Under the pieces are notes generated by a model. It was not told where the DNA came from and ran no database searches. It saw nothing but the letters and a program-made list of their open reading frames with translations. From NCBI RefSeq assembly GCF_000702905.1, contig NZ_JNKR01000003.1:62001-126000 (forward strand): a stretch of 64,000 bases of DNA, read 5' to 3'. The position numbers and the translations under genes are program-made. This DNA comes from Mitsuokella jalaludinii DSM 13811. GTDB lineage: Bacteria; Bacillota; Negativicutes; Selenomonadales; Selenomonadaceae. The first letter of the stretch is position 1, and each line of letters opens with the position of its first letter. Shown here one piece after another: positions 44,050-53,634 of the stretch.

Positions 44050-45603
44050 ATGAAGGTATCACTTGTCAAGGAGATGCGCGCTGTCGACCGGCGCGCGGGA
44101 GAGGAGTACGGCCTGCCGGAGGTCGTGCTGATGGAGAATGCCGGGCGGCAGACGGCTGCAGAGATGATCGCGCTGCTCGGCTCTGTGCGCGGCAAGACGA
44201 TCTGCGTCCTCGCGGGCAGCGGCAACAATGGCGGCGATGCGTTCGCGGCGGCGCGCTATCTCGCCAACGAGGGGGCGGACCTCAAGGTATTCCTGACGGG
44301 CAATCCTGACCACCTCAAGGCGTCGCCTTCCATCATGAAGCAGGCCTTGACGGCGATGGGCATCGCTGTGCACGACCTGACGGGTGACCGCGACATGGAC
44401 CGGCTGCGCCTCGCGTTGCGCTTCGCGGACGGCGTGCTCGACGGCATCCTCGGCACGGGCTTCCGCGGCACGCTGCGCCCCGTCGTCCGCCAGGCAGTGG
44501 AGCTCGTCAATGCGGCGCACTGCCCGGTGCTCGCCATCGACATCCCGAGCGGCGTCGAGGCCGATACGGGCGAGGTCGGCGATGCGGCCGTGCAGGCAAC
44601 GCGGACGCTCGCGCTCGGACTGCCGAAGCCGGGCCACCTGCTCGGCCTCGGCGCGACCTGCACAGGCGAGCTCTGCGTCGACTCCATCGGCATCCCGCAC
44701 GAACTCCTGGAGGACGAGGCGATGCAGCAGGCCTGCATCGACGGCCGGATGGCCGCCGCTCTGCTGCCCGCGCGTCCGCGCACGGCCCACAAGGGGACCT
44801 GCGGCCGCATCCTCGTCGTTGCGGGCTCGCGCGGCATGACGGGCGCGGCGGCGCTCTGCACCTCGGCCTGCCTGCGAGTGGGCTGCGGCATCGCGACGCT
44901 CGCCGTGCCGGACAGCCAGCAGCCCATCCTCGCCGCGAAGCTCACGGAGGCGATGACGGTGCCCGTGCCCGAAGAGCAGGCAGGCGTCCTCGGCGGCGAT
45001 GAGGCCCTCAAGCTGCTCGTGCCGCTGACGGAAGGGTACGATACCGTCCTTATTGGCCCGGGACTCGGGCGCGCCAAGGTGACGGGCGAGCTCGTCAGGG
45101 CGCTCGTGCGCGAGACGGACAGGCCGCTCGTGCTCGACGCCGATGCCATCTACGCCCTGCGCGACAATCCCGAGATCCTGCGCGAGGCAAAGCACGTGCC
45201 GATCCTCACGCCGCATCTCGGCGAGATGGCGGGCCTCCTGGGGCTCTCTGTCGAGGACCTGCGCGAAGATATCGTCGGCATCGCGCGCGACGCGGCGGCC
45301 GAATACCATGCCGTCTTCGTGCTCAAGAGCGAGTGCACGCTCGTGGCCTTCCCGGATGGCCGCGTCTTCTTCACGACGAAGGGCAATGCGGGCATGGCGA
45401 CGGCCGGCGCGGGCGATGTGCTCGCCGGCACGATTGCGGGCCTCATGGAGCAGGCCGCAGACGGCATGGCCCCCGTTCTCGGCGTCTACCTGCACGGGCT
45501 CGCCGGTGACCTTGCCTACGGAGAGCGGGCGGAAGGCCTTATCGCCGGGGACATCCTCGCGAAGCTGCCAGAGGCGCGCCGCTTGCTGCAAGCGGGAGAG
45601 TGA
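44050..45603 (+). CDS. nnr: Bifunctional NAD(P)H-hydrate repair enzyme (epimerase + dehydratase)
   Basis: Repairs damaged NAD(P)HX. 517 residues: N-terminal YjeF epimerase (about 1-215, with GSGNNGGDAFAAARYL and DIPSGVEADTG) and C-terminal ribokinase-like dehydratase (about 225-510, with VLDADAIYAL, ILTPHLGEMAGLLG and AGAGDVLAGTIAGL). I chose the ATG at 44050, 6 bases after GGAGGG; the ATG at 44044 abuts that site. Translation is coupled to acpS. Confidence 0.95.
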   Translation: MKVSLVKEMRAVDRRAGEEYGLPEVVLMENAGRQTAAEMIALLGSVRGKTICVLAGSGNNGGDAFAAARYLANEGADLKVFLTGNPDHLKASPSIMKQALTAMGIAVHDLTGDRDMDRLRLALRFADGVLDGILGTGFRGTLRPVVRQAVELVNAAHCPVLAIDIPSGVEADTGEVGDAAVQATRTLALGLPKPGHLLGLGATCTGELCVDSIGIPHELLEDEAMQQACIDGRMAAALLPARPRTAHKGTCGRILVVAGSRGMTGAAALCTSACLRVGCGIATLAVPDSQQPILAAKLTEAMTVPVPEEQAGVLGGDEALKLLVPLTEGYDTVLIGPGLGRAKVTGELVRALVRETDRPLVLDADAIYALRDNPEILREAKHVPILTPHLGEMAGLLGLSVEDLREDIVGIARDAAAEYHAVFVLKSECTLVAFPDGRVFFTTKGNAGMATAGAGDVLAGTIAGLMEQAADGMAPVLGVYLHGLAGDLAYGERAEGLIAGDILAKLPEARRLLQAGE

Positions 45604-45714
45604 TTTCTTTCTATAATAAAAAGCACGATAAAAGCGGACAAAAGCGCATGTAGGCGGATGAAAGACAAAGATACATATTCTGTGTAAAATTACATCATTT
45701 TCTTGCCTAGGCTA

Positions 45715-45743
45715 TTGACAAACTGTACAGCCGGGACTATGAT
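45715..45743 (+). promoter_or_regulatory. Promoter of ilvE
   Basis: A perfect TTGACA, a 17-bp spacer, then TATGAT, 37 bp before the ATG. Confidence 0.85.
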
Positions 45744-45779
45744 ATAACTACTTTAACGGAAAGAAAAGAGGAGTTTTCA

Positions 45780-46805
45780 ATGGCAAAAGTAAATGTGGAT
45801 TGGAATAACCTGGGTTTCGCGTATCAGCCAATCTCCCAGCGTTACGTCGCAAACTTCAAAGACGGCAAGTGGGGCGAAGGTCATCTGACGGATGACGCCA
45901 ACGTCACGATCAATGAGTGCGCCGGCATCCTGCAGTACTGCCAGGAAGTCTTCGAGGGCCTCAAGGCCTACAAGACGAAGGACGGCCGCGTCGTCACGTT
46001 CCGTCCGGACATGAACGCAAAGCGCATGATCGACTCGGCTAAGCGCCTCGAGATGCCGCCAGTCTCGGAGGAGATGTTCCTCGAGGCTGTCGATCAGGTT
46101 GTTGCAGCCAACAAGGATTGGATTCCTCCTTTCGAGTCGGGCGGTGCCCTCTACCTGCGCCCGTACCTCTTTGCCACGGGCCCGGTCATCGGTGTCAAGC
46201 CGTCTGACGAATATCAGTTCCGTCTCTTCGGCACGCCGGTCGGCTCCTACTTCAAGAACGGCGTGAAGCCGATCACGATCTGCGTCAGTGACTATGACCG
46301 CGCTGCCCCGCACGGTACAGGCAACATCAAGGCCGGCCTGAACTACGCGATGAGCCTCTATCCGTACATCCTCGCACACCAGAAGGGCTTCGACGAGAAC
46401 ATGTACCTCGATGCTGCTACGCGCACGTACGTCGAGGAGACGGGCGGTGCAAACTTCCTGTTCGTCACGAAGGACGGCAAGCTCGTCACGCCGAAATCCG
46501 ACAGCATCCTGCCGTCGATCACGCGCCGTTCGCTCGTCACGATTGCCGAGCATCTCGGCTACACGGTCGAGCATCGTCCGGTCAAGTTCACGGAGCTCAA
46601 GGACTTCGCCGAGGCTGGCCTCTGCGGCACGGCTGCCGTCATCTGCCCGGTCGGCAAGGTTGTCGGCAACGGCGAGACGATCGAGTTCCCGAGCGGCATG
46701 AAGGAAATGGGCCCTGTCCTCACGAAACTCTACAACACGCTGCGTGGTATCCAGCTCGGCACGGTCGAAGCACCGGAAGAGGGATGGATCCGCGAGATCA
46801 AGTAA
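45780..46805 (+). CDS. ilvE: Branched-chain amino acid aminotransferase (class IV)
   Basis: PLP-dependent transamination in Ile, Leu and Val synthesis and breakdown. 341 residues, the BCAT type II form. Markers are QYCQEVFEGLKAYKTKDG, the PLP lysine region GTGNIKAGLNYA, and TYVEETGGANFLFV with DSILPSITRRS. GAGGAG lies before the ATG. Single gene with its own promoter and terminator; no attenuator or T-box is visible in its short leader. Confidence 0.95.
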   Translation: MAKVNVDWNNLGFAYQPISQRYVANFKDGKWGEGHLTDDANVTINECAGILQYCQEVFEGLKAYKTKDGRVVTFRPDMNAKRMIDSAKRLEMPPVSEEMFLEAVDQVVAANKDWIPPFESGGALYLRPYLFATGPVIGVKPSDEYQFRLFGTPVGSYFKNGVKPITICVSDYDRAAPHGTGNIKAGLNYAMSLYPYILAHQKGFDENMYLDAATRTYVEETGGANFLFVTKDGKLVTPKSDSILPSITRRSLVTIAEHLGYTVEHRPVKFTELKDFAEAGLCGTAAVICPVGKVVGNGETIEFPSGMKEMGPVLTKLYNTLRGIQLGTVEAPEEGWIREIK

Positions 46806-46829
46806 GCAAAACAGGAATATCCTGTTCAC

Positions 46830-46865
46830 GGCTCGGCTGCCCTTTGGCAGCCGGGCTTTTTGCTT
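46830..46865 (+). terminator. Terminator of ilvE
   Basis: GGCTCGGCTGCC / GGCAGCCGGGCT with a CTTT loop, then TTTTTGC. A small palindrome (ACAGGAATATCCTGT) lies just before at 46811. Confidence 0.85.
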
Positions 46866-47033
46866 TCCCTTGGCAGCGGCGTATACAGGAGGGATTCAGG
46901 AAGCCTTCAGGACTTAGGAGTAAAATTTTTTGACAGTCACAAGGATTTCCTGTATCATGGCGAGAATAGCTTTATATATAATACGATAAATATCGGATTC
47001 ATCTTGATCCACATACATTTAGGAGTTTTGCTT

Positions 47034-47873
47034 ATGCCATTTGAGCTGCCATATCCACTACAATTCCACGGTATCATCTCGACAATCGGGCCGATGGACA
47101 TCCTCGACATCCTGATCGTGGCCGTCATCCTCTATAAGGTCTACGTCATGCTGCAGGACACGCGCGCCATCACGCTCGTCAAGGGCATCCTCGTGCTCTT
47201 GGGCGTGACGATGGTCTGCAGCTGGCTTGAACTGCACGTCATCTCCTGGCTCTTGCAGAAAGCGGTGACGCTGCTCTTCGTCGCCCTGCCGATTGTCTTC
47301 CAGCCAGAGCTGCGGCGCGCGCTCGAGCACCTCGGCCAGGGCAAGTTCCTCGGCCCGTCGGTGCTTTTAGACGACGAGGAAGCGCAGTCTGTCGTGCGCG
47401 AGCTCGCCAAGGCCGTCAAGGTCATGTCGGCCAACAAGACGGGTGCGCTCATCGTCATTGAGCGCAACATGGGCCTCAACGACATCAGCGCGACGGGCAT
47501 CCAGATCGACGGCCTCATCACCGCAGACTTCCTGCTCAATGTATTCATCCCGAACACGCCGCTGCACGACGGCGCAGCCATCGTGCGCGGCAAACGCCTC
47601 ATTGCGGCCGGCTGCCTCCTGCCCTTGACGGAGAACCGCTCGCTCTCGACGGAGCTCGGTACACGCCACCGCGCGGCCATCGGCCTCTCGGAGCAGTGCG
47701 ATGCGCTCGTCGTCGTCGTCAGTGAGGAGACGGGCACAATCTCGGTCGCGGAGAACGGGCGCATGGTCCGCCACCTCGACACGGAGAAGCTCAAGAATAT
47801 CCTGCGGCCGGCATTCACTTCCCCGCAGAAGGGTCTCAAGGACCTCATCAGGAACTGGAGGAAGAGAAAATGA
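47034..47873 (+). CDS. cdaA: Diadenylate cyclase CdaA
   Basis: Makes c-di-AMP from two ATP at the membrane. The 279-residue protein has three N-terminal membrane spans (about 15-95) and then the DisA_N catalytic domain with LHDGAAIV (about residue 178) and GTRHRAAIGL (about residue 208). The ATG at 47034 follows AGGAG by 8 bases. It is translationally coupled to cdaR. c-di-AMP controls potassium and osmolyte transport and wall homeostasis. Confidence 0.96.
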   Translation: MPFELPYPLQFHGIISTIGPMDILDILIVAVILYKVYVMLQDTRAITLVKGILVLLGVTMVCSWLELHVISWLLQKAVTLLFVALPIVFQPELRRALEHLGQGKFLGPSVLLDDEEAQSVVRELAKAVKVMSANKTGALIVIERNMGLNDISATGIQIDGLITADFLLNVFIPNTPLHDGAAIVRGKRLIAAGCLLPLTENRSLSTELGTRHRAAIGLSEQCDALVVVVSEETGTISVAENGRMVRHLDTEKLKNILRPAFTSPQKGLKDLIRNWRKRK

Positions 47874-48829
47874 TCTCAAGAATGCGCAATATCGTGCAGC
47901 ACAATCTGCCGGCCAAGATCCTGGCGCTCGTCATCGCGGTCATCCTCTGGGGCTATGTCATGAACGACCAGAACCCGTCCATCGAGAGCACCTACACCGT
48001 GCAACTCGACGTCGTCAACGCGCCGGAGGGCTACAAGATCACGAAGGACGCCGCAAGCGTCAAGCTCCGCGTACGCGGGCCGCGCTCGCTCTTCGTCTCG
48101 GCGAGCGAGAACGACTTCAAGGCATACGTCGACCTCTCGAAGGTGGAGGAGGGCAAGCATGCCGTCAAGGTGCAGACCGTCCTGCCGCAGGGCTTCGAGC
48201 TCGTCGAGGCCAAGCCGGATACGGTGACCTTCACGCTCGACCGCATCGTGCAGAAGAAGATGAAGGCGGAGTTCATCGTGACGGGCTCGACAGCGCCGGG
48301 CACGACGGTGGCGCACATCGAGCCGTCCGTGGAGACGGTCACGATTGAGGGCGCTGCCTCGGACATCAAGGAAGTCACGCGCGTCATCGGCTACGTCGGC
48401 CTCGCGGGCAATGGCGATGACTTCAGCCTCAAGGTGCCGCTGACGGCCATCAATGCGGACGGCCGCGAAGTCGCTGGCGTCACCGTCAAGCCAGCCTCGG
48501 CTGAGGTCAGCGTGCAGCTCGCGCGCGGCCTCATGAAGAAGATCGTCACCGTCAAGCCGGTCCTCGGCGACGGCCTTGCCAGTGGCTATGAGGTCAGCTC
48601 CGTCAAGACCGACCCCGTGAAGATCGAGGTCGCCGGCCCGGAGAACATCTTGTCGAAGCTCACGAGCATCGAGACGCAGAAGATCTCGCTCGACGGCCTG
48701 ACGAAGACGACGGATGAGAATGTCCAGCTCGCGCCGCCCGACGGTGTCACCGTGACGAACAACAGCGTGACGGTCCACATCGAGATCAAGGCCAAGAAGA
48801 AGGCGGCGTCCGGCACGGCCAGCCCGTGA
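47870..48829 (+). CDS. cdaR: CdaR (YbbR-like) regulator of CdaA
   Basis: A 319-residue membrane-anchored protein. A single N-terminal span (ILALVIAVILWGYVM) is followed by three to four YbbR repeats outside the membrane (e.g. SVKLRVRGPRSLFV, TVTIEGAASDIKEV, PVKIEVAGPENIL). It controls CdaA activity by contact. Its ATG overlaps the cdaA stop. The C-terminal 10 residues are basic. Confidence 0.94.
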   Translation: MISRMRNIVQHNLPAKILALVIAVILWGYVMNDQNPSIESTYTVQLDVVNAPEGYKITKDAASVKLRVRGPRSLFVSASENDFKAYVDLSKVEEGKHAVKVQTVLPQGFELVEAKPDTVTFTLDRIVQKKMKAEFIVTGSTAPGTTVAHIEPSVETVTIEGAASDIKEVTRVIGYVGLAGNGDDFSLKVPLTAINADGREVAGVTVKPASAEVSVQLARGLMKKIVTVKPVLGDGLASGYEVSSVKTDPVKIEVAGPENILSKLTSIETQKISLDGLTKTTDENVQLAPPDGVTVTNNSVTVHIEIKAKKKAASGTASP

Positions 48830-48880
48830 GAAATGAATCCGCAAGACTACCCGATACCATAAACCGATAGGAGGACTGCA

Positions 48881-50488
48881 ATGATCCGCATCCGCAATCT
48901 GGCTGTGCCGTTCACAGAACGGACCAGCCTCGAAGATCTTGCAGCCAAGCGCCTCATGTTACCACCTCAGCAGATCGCTGGGGTGGTAATTGTGCGTAAG
49001 GCTGTCGACGCGCGCCGCTACCACGGTGCGCCCATCCAATTCGTCTACATCCTCGACGTCAAGCTCGAGGGGAAGGTCGAGAAGAAGGTGCTGCAGAAGC
49101 TGCGCCGCGACCGCAATGTCGAAGAGGCCCCTGTGCCGCAGGCACCGGCACCCATTCCTGCGCCGCACCTCGAGAGGCGGCCCGTCGTCGTCGGCTTCGG
49201 CCCGGCGGGCATGTTCGCTGCGCTGACGCTCGCGCGCCACGGCTGCGAGCCGCTCGTGCTCGAGCGCGGCAACGACGTCGACACGCGCCATGAGGACATC
49301 GAGCGCTTCTGGCGGGGCGGCGCCCTCAACCCGCAGTCGAACGTGCAGTTCGGCGAGGGCGGTGCCGGCACGTTCTCGGACGGCAAGCTCACGACGCGCA
49401 TCAACGATGCGCACATGAAGGACGTCATCGAGGCGTTTGTCGCGGCGGGCGCGCCCGAGGAGATCCGCTATCTGCACAAGCCGCACATCGGCACGGACAT
49501 CCTGCGCGAGGTCGTGCGCAACATCCGCAAGGAGATCATACGCCTCGGCGGCACGGTGCGCTTCGGCGCGCAGGTCACGGACGTCGAGCTCGGCGAAGAG
49601 GGCGTCGAGGCCGTCATCGTCAACGACGAGGAGCGCATCGAAGCCGATGTCGTATTCTTCGGCATCGGCCACTCGGCGCGTGACACCTACCGCATGCTCC
49701 TCAGCCGCGGCGTCGCGATGGGGGCCAAGCCCTTCGCGATGGGCGTGCGCATCGAGCACCCGCAGGAGTTCATCGACCGCGCGCAGTACGGCGAGGACGC
49801 GGGCCATCCGCTGCTGCCCGTCGCTGACTACGCGCTGACCTACAAGGACCCCGCGACGGGGCGCGGTGCCTACTCCTTCTGCATGTGCCCGGGCGGCTAT
49901 GTCGTCGCCGCGGCCTCGGAGAAGGAGCGCGTCGTCACGAACGGCATGAGCAACTACCGCCGCGACTCGGGCATCGCCAACAGCGCGCTCTTGGTGCAGG
50001 TCGCGCCTGCGGACTTCGGGCAGGAAGTCCTCTCGGGCATGGCCCTGCAGCAGGAGCTCGAGGGGCTGGCCTTTGCGCTTGGCGGCCGGGATTACTTCGC
50101 GCCCGTGCAGACTGTCGGCGACTTCCTCGCGGGCAGGAGCGGCTCGACGGACTTCTTGACGAAGCCGACGTATGCGCCGGGTGTCAGGGCAGCCGACCTG
50201 CACCGTTGCCTGCCGGACTTCATCACGAAGACGCTTACAGGCGCCCTGCCGTACTTTGACCGCAAGATCCCGGGCTTTGCCGACGCCGGTGCCGTCATGA
50301 CGGGCGTTGAGACGCGCTCGTCGGCGCCGTGCCGCATCCGCCGCGACCGCGAAACGTTTGTCGCTGAGGCGACGCCGGGACTCTATCCGATGGGCGAGGG
50401 TGCGGGCTATGCGGGCGGCATCATGAGCGCTGCCGTCGATGGCATGAAAGCGGCACTTGCATTCCTGCACCAAAATGTGCAATACTAA
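48881..50488 (+). CDS. FAD-dependent oxidoreductase-like protein (COG2509)
   Basis: A 535-residue flavoprotein of unknown reaction. An N-terminal about 80-residue region (RIRNLAVPFTERTSLEDLAAKRL) is family-specific. It is followed by the dinucleotide fold VVVGFGPAGMFAALTLARHG and the internal GGAGTFSDGKLTTRI; the C-terminus has GEGAGYAGGIMSAAVDGM. AGGAGG lies before the ATG. It is regularly found between cdaR and glmM in this lineage, so it may be linked to wall or redox status, but that is inference. Confidence 0.9.
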   Translation: MIRIRNLAVPFTERTSLEDLAAKRLMLPPQQIAGVVIVRKAVDARRYHGAPIQFVYILDVKLEGKVEKKVLQKLRRDRNVEEAPVPQAPAPIPAPHLERRPVVVGFGPAGMFAALTLARHGCEPLVLERGNDVDTRHEDIERFWRGGALNPQSNVQFGEGGAGTFSDGKLTTRINDAHMKDVIEAFVAAGAPEEIRYLHKPHIGTDILREVVRNIRKEIIRLGGTVRFGAQVTDVELGEEGVEAVIVNDEERIEADVVFFGIGHSARDTYRMLLSRGVAMGAKPFAMGVRIEHPQEFIDRAQYGEDAGHPLLPVADYALTYKDPATGRGAYSFCMCPGGYVVAAASEKERVVTNGMSNYRRDSGIANSALLVQVAPADFGQEVLSGMALQQELEGLAFALGGRDYFAPVQTVGDFLAGRSGSTDFLTKPTYAPGVRAADLHRCLPDFITKTLTGALPYFDRKIPGFADAGAVMTGVETRSSAPCRIRRDRETFVAEATPGLYPMGEGAGYAGGIMSAAVDGMKAALAFLHQNVQY

Positions 50489-50546
50489 TAAGGATATCAA
50501 ACCTTTAAGACGCGAAAACGCATCTGAGTATCAGGGGGAAAGAAAT

Positions 50547-51896
50547 ATGGCAAGATTATTCGGTACGGACGGTGTCCGTGGAGAGGCAAACGTCACGCTG
50601 CTGCCGGAGATGGCATACCGTCTCGGCCGCGCCGCTACGATCTACTTCGGCAAAGAGTCGGAAGAGCAGCCGCTCATCATCATCGGCCGCGATACGCGCA
50701 TCTCGGGCGAGATGTTCGAGTCGGCGCTGACGGCCGGCATCTGCTCGGCGGGCGGCCGCGCGATGCTCGCCGGCATCATCCCGACGCCGGCCATCGCGTA
50801 CCTCGCGCGCAAGCACAAGGCTAAGGCCGGCATCGTCATCTCGGCCTCGCACAATCCGTTCCACGACAACGGCATCAAGTTCTTCGGCGGCGACGGCTAC
50901 AAGCTGCCGGATTCCGTCGAGGATGAGCTCGAGGCCATCGTGCATCAGCTCGAGACGGACGACAACTACCCGCGCCCGACGGCAGAGCACATCGGCCACA
51001 TCGAGTACCGCACGGACCTCCTGAATCAGTACATGGAGTTCGTGATCTCGACGTGCAAGGAGCGCTTCGAGGGCGTCAAGGTCGTGCTCGACTGCGCGAA
51101 TGGCGCCGCCTATGAGGCGATGCCGAAGATCCTGCGCCACCTCGGCGCCACGGTTAAGGTCATTCACGCGCTGCCGAACGGCACGAACATCAACGACGGC
51201 TGCGGCTCGACGCACCTCGAGTCCCTGCAGAAGGCCGTCCTCGAGAACGGCGCGGACTTCGGCATCGCGCACGACGGCGATGCGGACCGCTGCCTCTGCG
51301 TCGACGAGAAAGGCCAGATCATCGACGGCGACCACATCCTCGTCATGTGCGCGATGGACATGATGAAGGATGGCAAGCTGCCCTACAACACAGTCGTCAC
51401 GACGGTCATGGCAAACATCGGCTTCCATCAGGCCATCAAGAAGGCCGGCGGCCGCGCCGAGATCACGAAGGTCGGCGACCGCTACGTCCTCGAGAACATG
51501 CTCAAGAACGGCTACAAGATCGGCGGCGAGCAGTCCGGCCACATCATCTTCACCGACTTCAGCACGACGGGCGACGGCCTCATCACGGCCCTGCAGGTGC
51601 TCTCTTCGCTCAAGCGCAGCGGCCGCAAGGCATCCGACCTCACGGCGCTGATGACGACGTACCCGCAGCTGCTCGTCAACGTCAAGGTTGCGACGAAAGA
51701 GGGCTGGGAGACGAATGAGGCCATCAAGAAGGCCATCGCCGCAGGCGACGAGGAGCTCGGCGAGAACGGCCGCATCCTCGTGCGCCCGTCCGGCACGGAG
51801 CCTCTGATCCGCGTCATGGCAGAAGGCCCTGACCAGGAGCAGCTCGACCGCATCTGCCACGCCATCGCCGACATCGTCAAGAAGGAACAGGGCTGA
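50547..51896 (+). CDS. glmM: Phosphoglucosamine mutase
   Basis: Interconverts glucosamine-6-P and glucosamine-1-P for UDP-GlcNAc and peptidoglycan. 449 residues. The active-site serine is in ISASHNPFHDNGIKFFG, metal binding in HDGDADRC, and the phosphate-binding loop is RPSGTEPLIRVM. The start ATG 50547 follows GGGGGAAAG. It belongs to the cdaA-cdaR operon; c-di-AMP synthase and GlmM are known to interact. The usual glmS is not next to it; cbiK is, with a 1-base overlap. Confidence 0.96.
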   Translation: MARLFGTDGVRGEANVTLLPEMAYRLGRAATIYFGKESEEQPLIIIGRDTRISGEMFESALTAGICSAGGRAMLAGIIPTPAIAYLARKHKAKAGIVISASHNPFHDNGIKFFGGDGYKLPDSVEDELEAIVHQLETDDNYPRPTAEHIGHIEYRTDLLNQYMEFVISTCKERFEGVKVVLDCANGAAYEAMPKILRHLGATVKVIHALPNGTNINDGCGSTHLESLQKAVLENGADFGIAHDGDADRCLCVDEKGQIIDGDHILVMCAMDMMKDGKLPYNTVVTTVMANIGFHQAIKKAGGRAEITKVGDRYVLENMLKNGYKIGGEQSGHIIFTDFSTTGDGLITALQVLSSLKRSGRKASDLTALMTTYPQLLVNVKVATKEGWETNEAIKKAIAAGDEELGENGRILVRPSGTEPLIRVMAEGPDQEQLDRICHAIADIVKKEQG

Positions 51897-52678
51897 TGAA
51901 GCAGGCAATCGTGCTCACGAGCTTCGGCGCGATGGGCGATGATTCGCGCAAGCTCTGTCTCGACGCGCTCGAGGCGGATTTTCGTGCGGAGTTCCCCGGA
52001 GCCGTCATCGTGCAGGCCTTCACCTCGAAGTTCATCCGCGCGGCACTCGAGAAGCGCGGCCTCCACCGCGATTCCCTCGAAGAAGCCCTGGAGCGCCTTG
52101 CGAAAGAGGATGTCACGCACGTGCTCGTGCAGCCGACGTACATGACGCCTGGCGAAGAGTACGAGAAGAAGGTGCTCGATGTCGTGCCGGTTTACACCGC
52201 GCGCTACGAGGCGCTCACCGTCGGCGAGCCGGCCTTCTTCGAAGAGGCGGATTACATGCGGAATCTCATCGCGCTCTGCCGCAGCATCTTCGTGCCGCGC
52301 GATGCGGAGCTCGTGCTCCTCGGCCACGGTTCGCCGCACCGCCACAATCCCGTCTACGAGCGGTTGCAGGCCGAGATTGATGCGCAGCAATTGCCCATCC
52401 ACGTCGGCGTGCTCGAGTCGACGGACACGCCCGACTTCCCGATGGTGCTCAAGCGCCTGCAGAAGAGACAGGTGCGCGAAGTCCTGCTCGCACCGCTCTT
52501 ACTGACGAGCGGCATGCACGTAGCGCGCGATATGGCAGGTGAGGGGGAAGCTTCCTGGAAGGCGCGCCTTGAAAAGGCAGGCTTCTCGGTCACTCCAATC
52601 CTCGAAGGGCTCGGCGAATCGCCGCTCTTCCGCCAGATTTACATCGAGAAGGCACGAAAGGCGCTGCGCACAGAGTGA
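51896..52678 (+). CDS. cbiK: Sirohydrochlorin cobaltochelatase
   Basis: Inserts Co2+ into sirohydrochlorin in the anaerobic (cobalt-early) B12 pathway. 260 residues of the CbiK class II chelatase family. The metal-binding histidines are in LLGHGSPHRHNP (about residue 143) and LLTSGMHVARDM (about residue 205), with a conserved Glu-rich region LESTDTPDFP. No signal peptide, so cytoplasmic. Its ATG overlaps the glmM stop, an odd partner, which implies transcription from the glmM operon. Confidence 0.92.
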   Translation: MKQAIVLTSFGAMGDDSRKLCLDALEADFRAEFPGAVIVQAFTSKFIRAALEKRGLHRDSLEEALERLAKEDVTHVLVQPTYMTPGEEYEKKVLDVVPVYTARYEALTVGEPAFFEEADYMRNLIALCRSIFVPRDAELVLLGHGSPHRHNPVYERLQAEIDAQQLPIHVGVLESTDTPDFPMVLKRLQKRQVREVLLAPLLLTSGMHVARDMAGEGEASWKARLEKAGFSVTPILEGLGESPLFRQIYIEKARKALRTE

Positions 52679-52715
52679 TAGCAGGATGCCTCTGCTTATC
52701 GAGAATAACGAGTCC

Positions 52716-52761
52716 AAGGCGGCTCCTGTCCAGATCACCTGGATGGGGGCTGCCTTTTTTT
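52716..52761 (+). terminator. Strong terminator after cbiK
   Basis: AAGGC-GGCTCC...TCCAG / CTGGA...GGGGC-GCCTT around an ATCAC loop, then seven T. Confidence 0.88.
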
Positions 52762-52795
52762 GAACCAGTCTCACTGCATCGCTGTGAAACGCCAG

Positions 52796-52824
52796 TTGAC
52801 AGTGATTCTCTGAGACGTTACCAT
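52796..52824 (+). promoter_or_regulatory. Promoter of the cbiL-btu unit
   Basis: TTGACA, a 17-bp spacer, then TACCAT, 72 bp before the cbiL ATG. Confidence 0.6.
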
Positions 52825-52896
52825 GAAAATAAGAAGATATTTGCTTTTGTAGTTATGTTAGAAAGGATTGGTTGTCATGTTAGGAGGATATTTGCG

Positions 52897-53634
52897 ATGA
52901 AGAACGGGATTTTTTTTGGTATCGGAGTCGGGCCCGGTGATCCGGAGCTCCTGACCGTCAAGGCCATCCACGCCATACGGCAGGCGGATGTGCTGATTGC
53001 GCCGAAGACAGAGAAGAAGGACGGCAGTGTCGCGCTGTCAATCGCGCGGCCGTACCTCAAGCCGGATGTAGAGATCGTCTATCAGGTCTTCCCGATGGTC
53101 CGCGACTTCGCGGCGGACACATCGGCCTGGCAGGAGAACAAGGAGGAGATCCTCGCGCTCCTCAGGCAGGGCAGGAACGTCGCCTTCCTGACGCTCGGCG
53201 ATCCGATGTTCTTCAGCACCTACATCTACATCTACCGGCTGCTGCAGCACGAGGATATCGCGATTGAGACGATTCCCGGCGTGCCGGCCTTTGCCGCCAT
53301 CGCGAGCAAGAGCGGCCGCCCGATTGTCGAGGGCGATGACATCCTGACGATCATCCCCGCGACAGCTCCGCCAGAAAAGATCCAGCAGGCCATGCAGGTC
53401 TCCGACAACGTCGTCCTGATGAAGGTCTACAAGAACTTCCCCGCCATCGTGGACCAGCTCAAGGAACACGACATGCTGCGCCATGCGGTGCTCGTGAGCC
53501 GCGCGGGCCTCGACGGCGAGTGCGTCATCGATGACCTCGAAGCGCAGCGAGGGAAGAAGCTCAATTACCTCTCGACCATCTTGACACGCCGGGCAGAAGT
53601 GGGCGCGGAGGAGAAGGGGAGCGGTGCGCGATGA
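52897..53634 (+). CDS. cbiL: Cobalt-factor II C20-methyltransferase
   Basis: SAM-dependent methylation at C20 of the corrin ring. A 245-residue member of the tetrapyrrole methylase family: GIGVGPGDPELLTVKA at the start, FLTLGDPMFFSTYIY as the P-loop-like segment, and PGVPAFAAIASKSGRP. The ATG at 52897 has AGGAGG upstream. It overlaps the next gene by ATGA, tying B12 synthesis to the importer. Confidence 0.94.
   Translation: MKNGIFFGIGVGPGDPELLTVKAIHAIRQADVLIAPKTEKKDGSVALSIARPYLKPDVEIVYQVFPMVRDFAADTSAWQENKEEILALLRQGRNVAFLTLGDPMFFSTYIYIYRLLQHEDIAIETIPGVPAFAAIASKSGRPIVEGDDILTIIPATAPPEKIQQAMQVSDNVVLMKVYKNFPAIVDQLKEHDMLRHAVLVSRAGLDGECVIDDLEAQRGKKLNYLSTILTRRAEVGAEEKGSGAR

Noticed and set aside
43639-45603. 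A single 654-aa protein joining the acpS region to nnr
   Set aside because: The first 135 residues are the wrong frame of acpS; a GGAGGG site and the conserved N-terminus put the nnr start at 44050.
51890-52760. glmS ribozyme or glmS downstream of glmM
   Set aside because: The gene after glmM is cbiK with a 1-base overlap, and no ribozyme core can be placed.
52762-52896. Cobalamin riboswitch before cbiL
   Set aside because: Only about 135 bp is available and no B12-box (GCCACTG-like) or matching arms are present.
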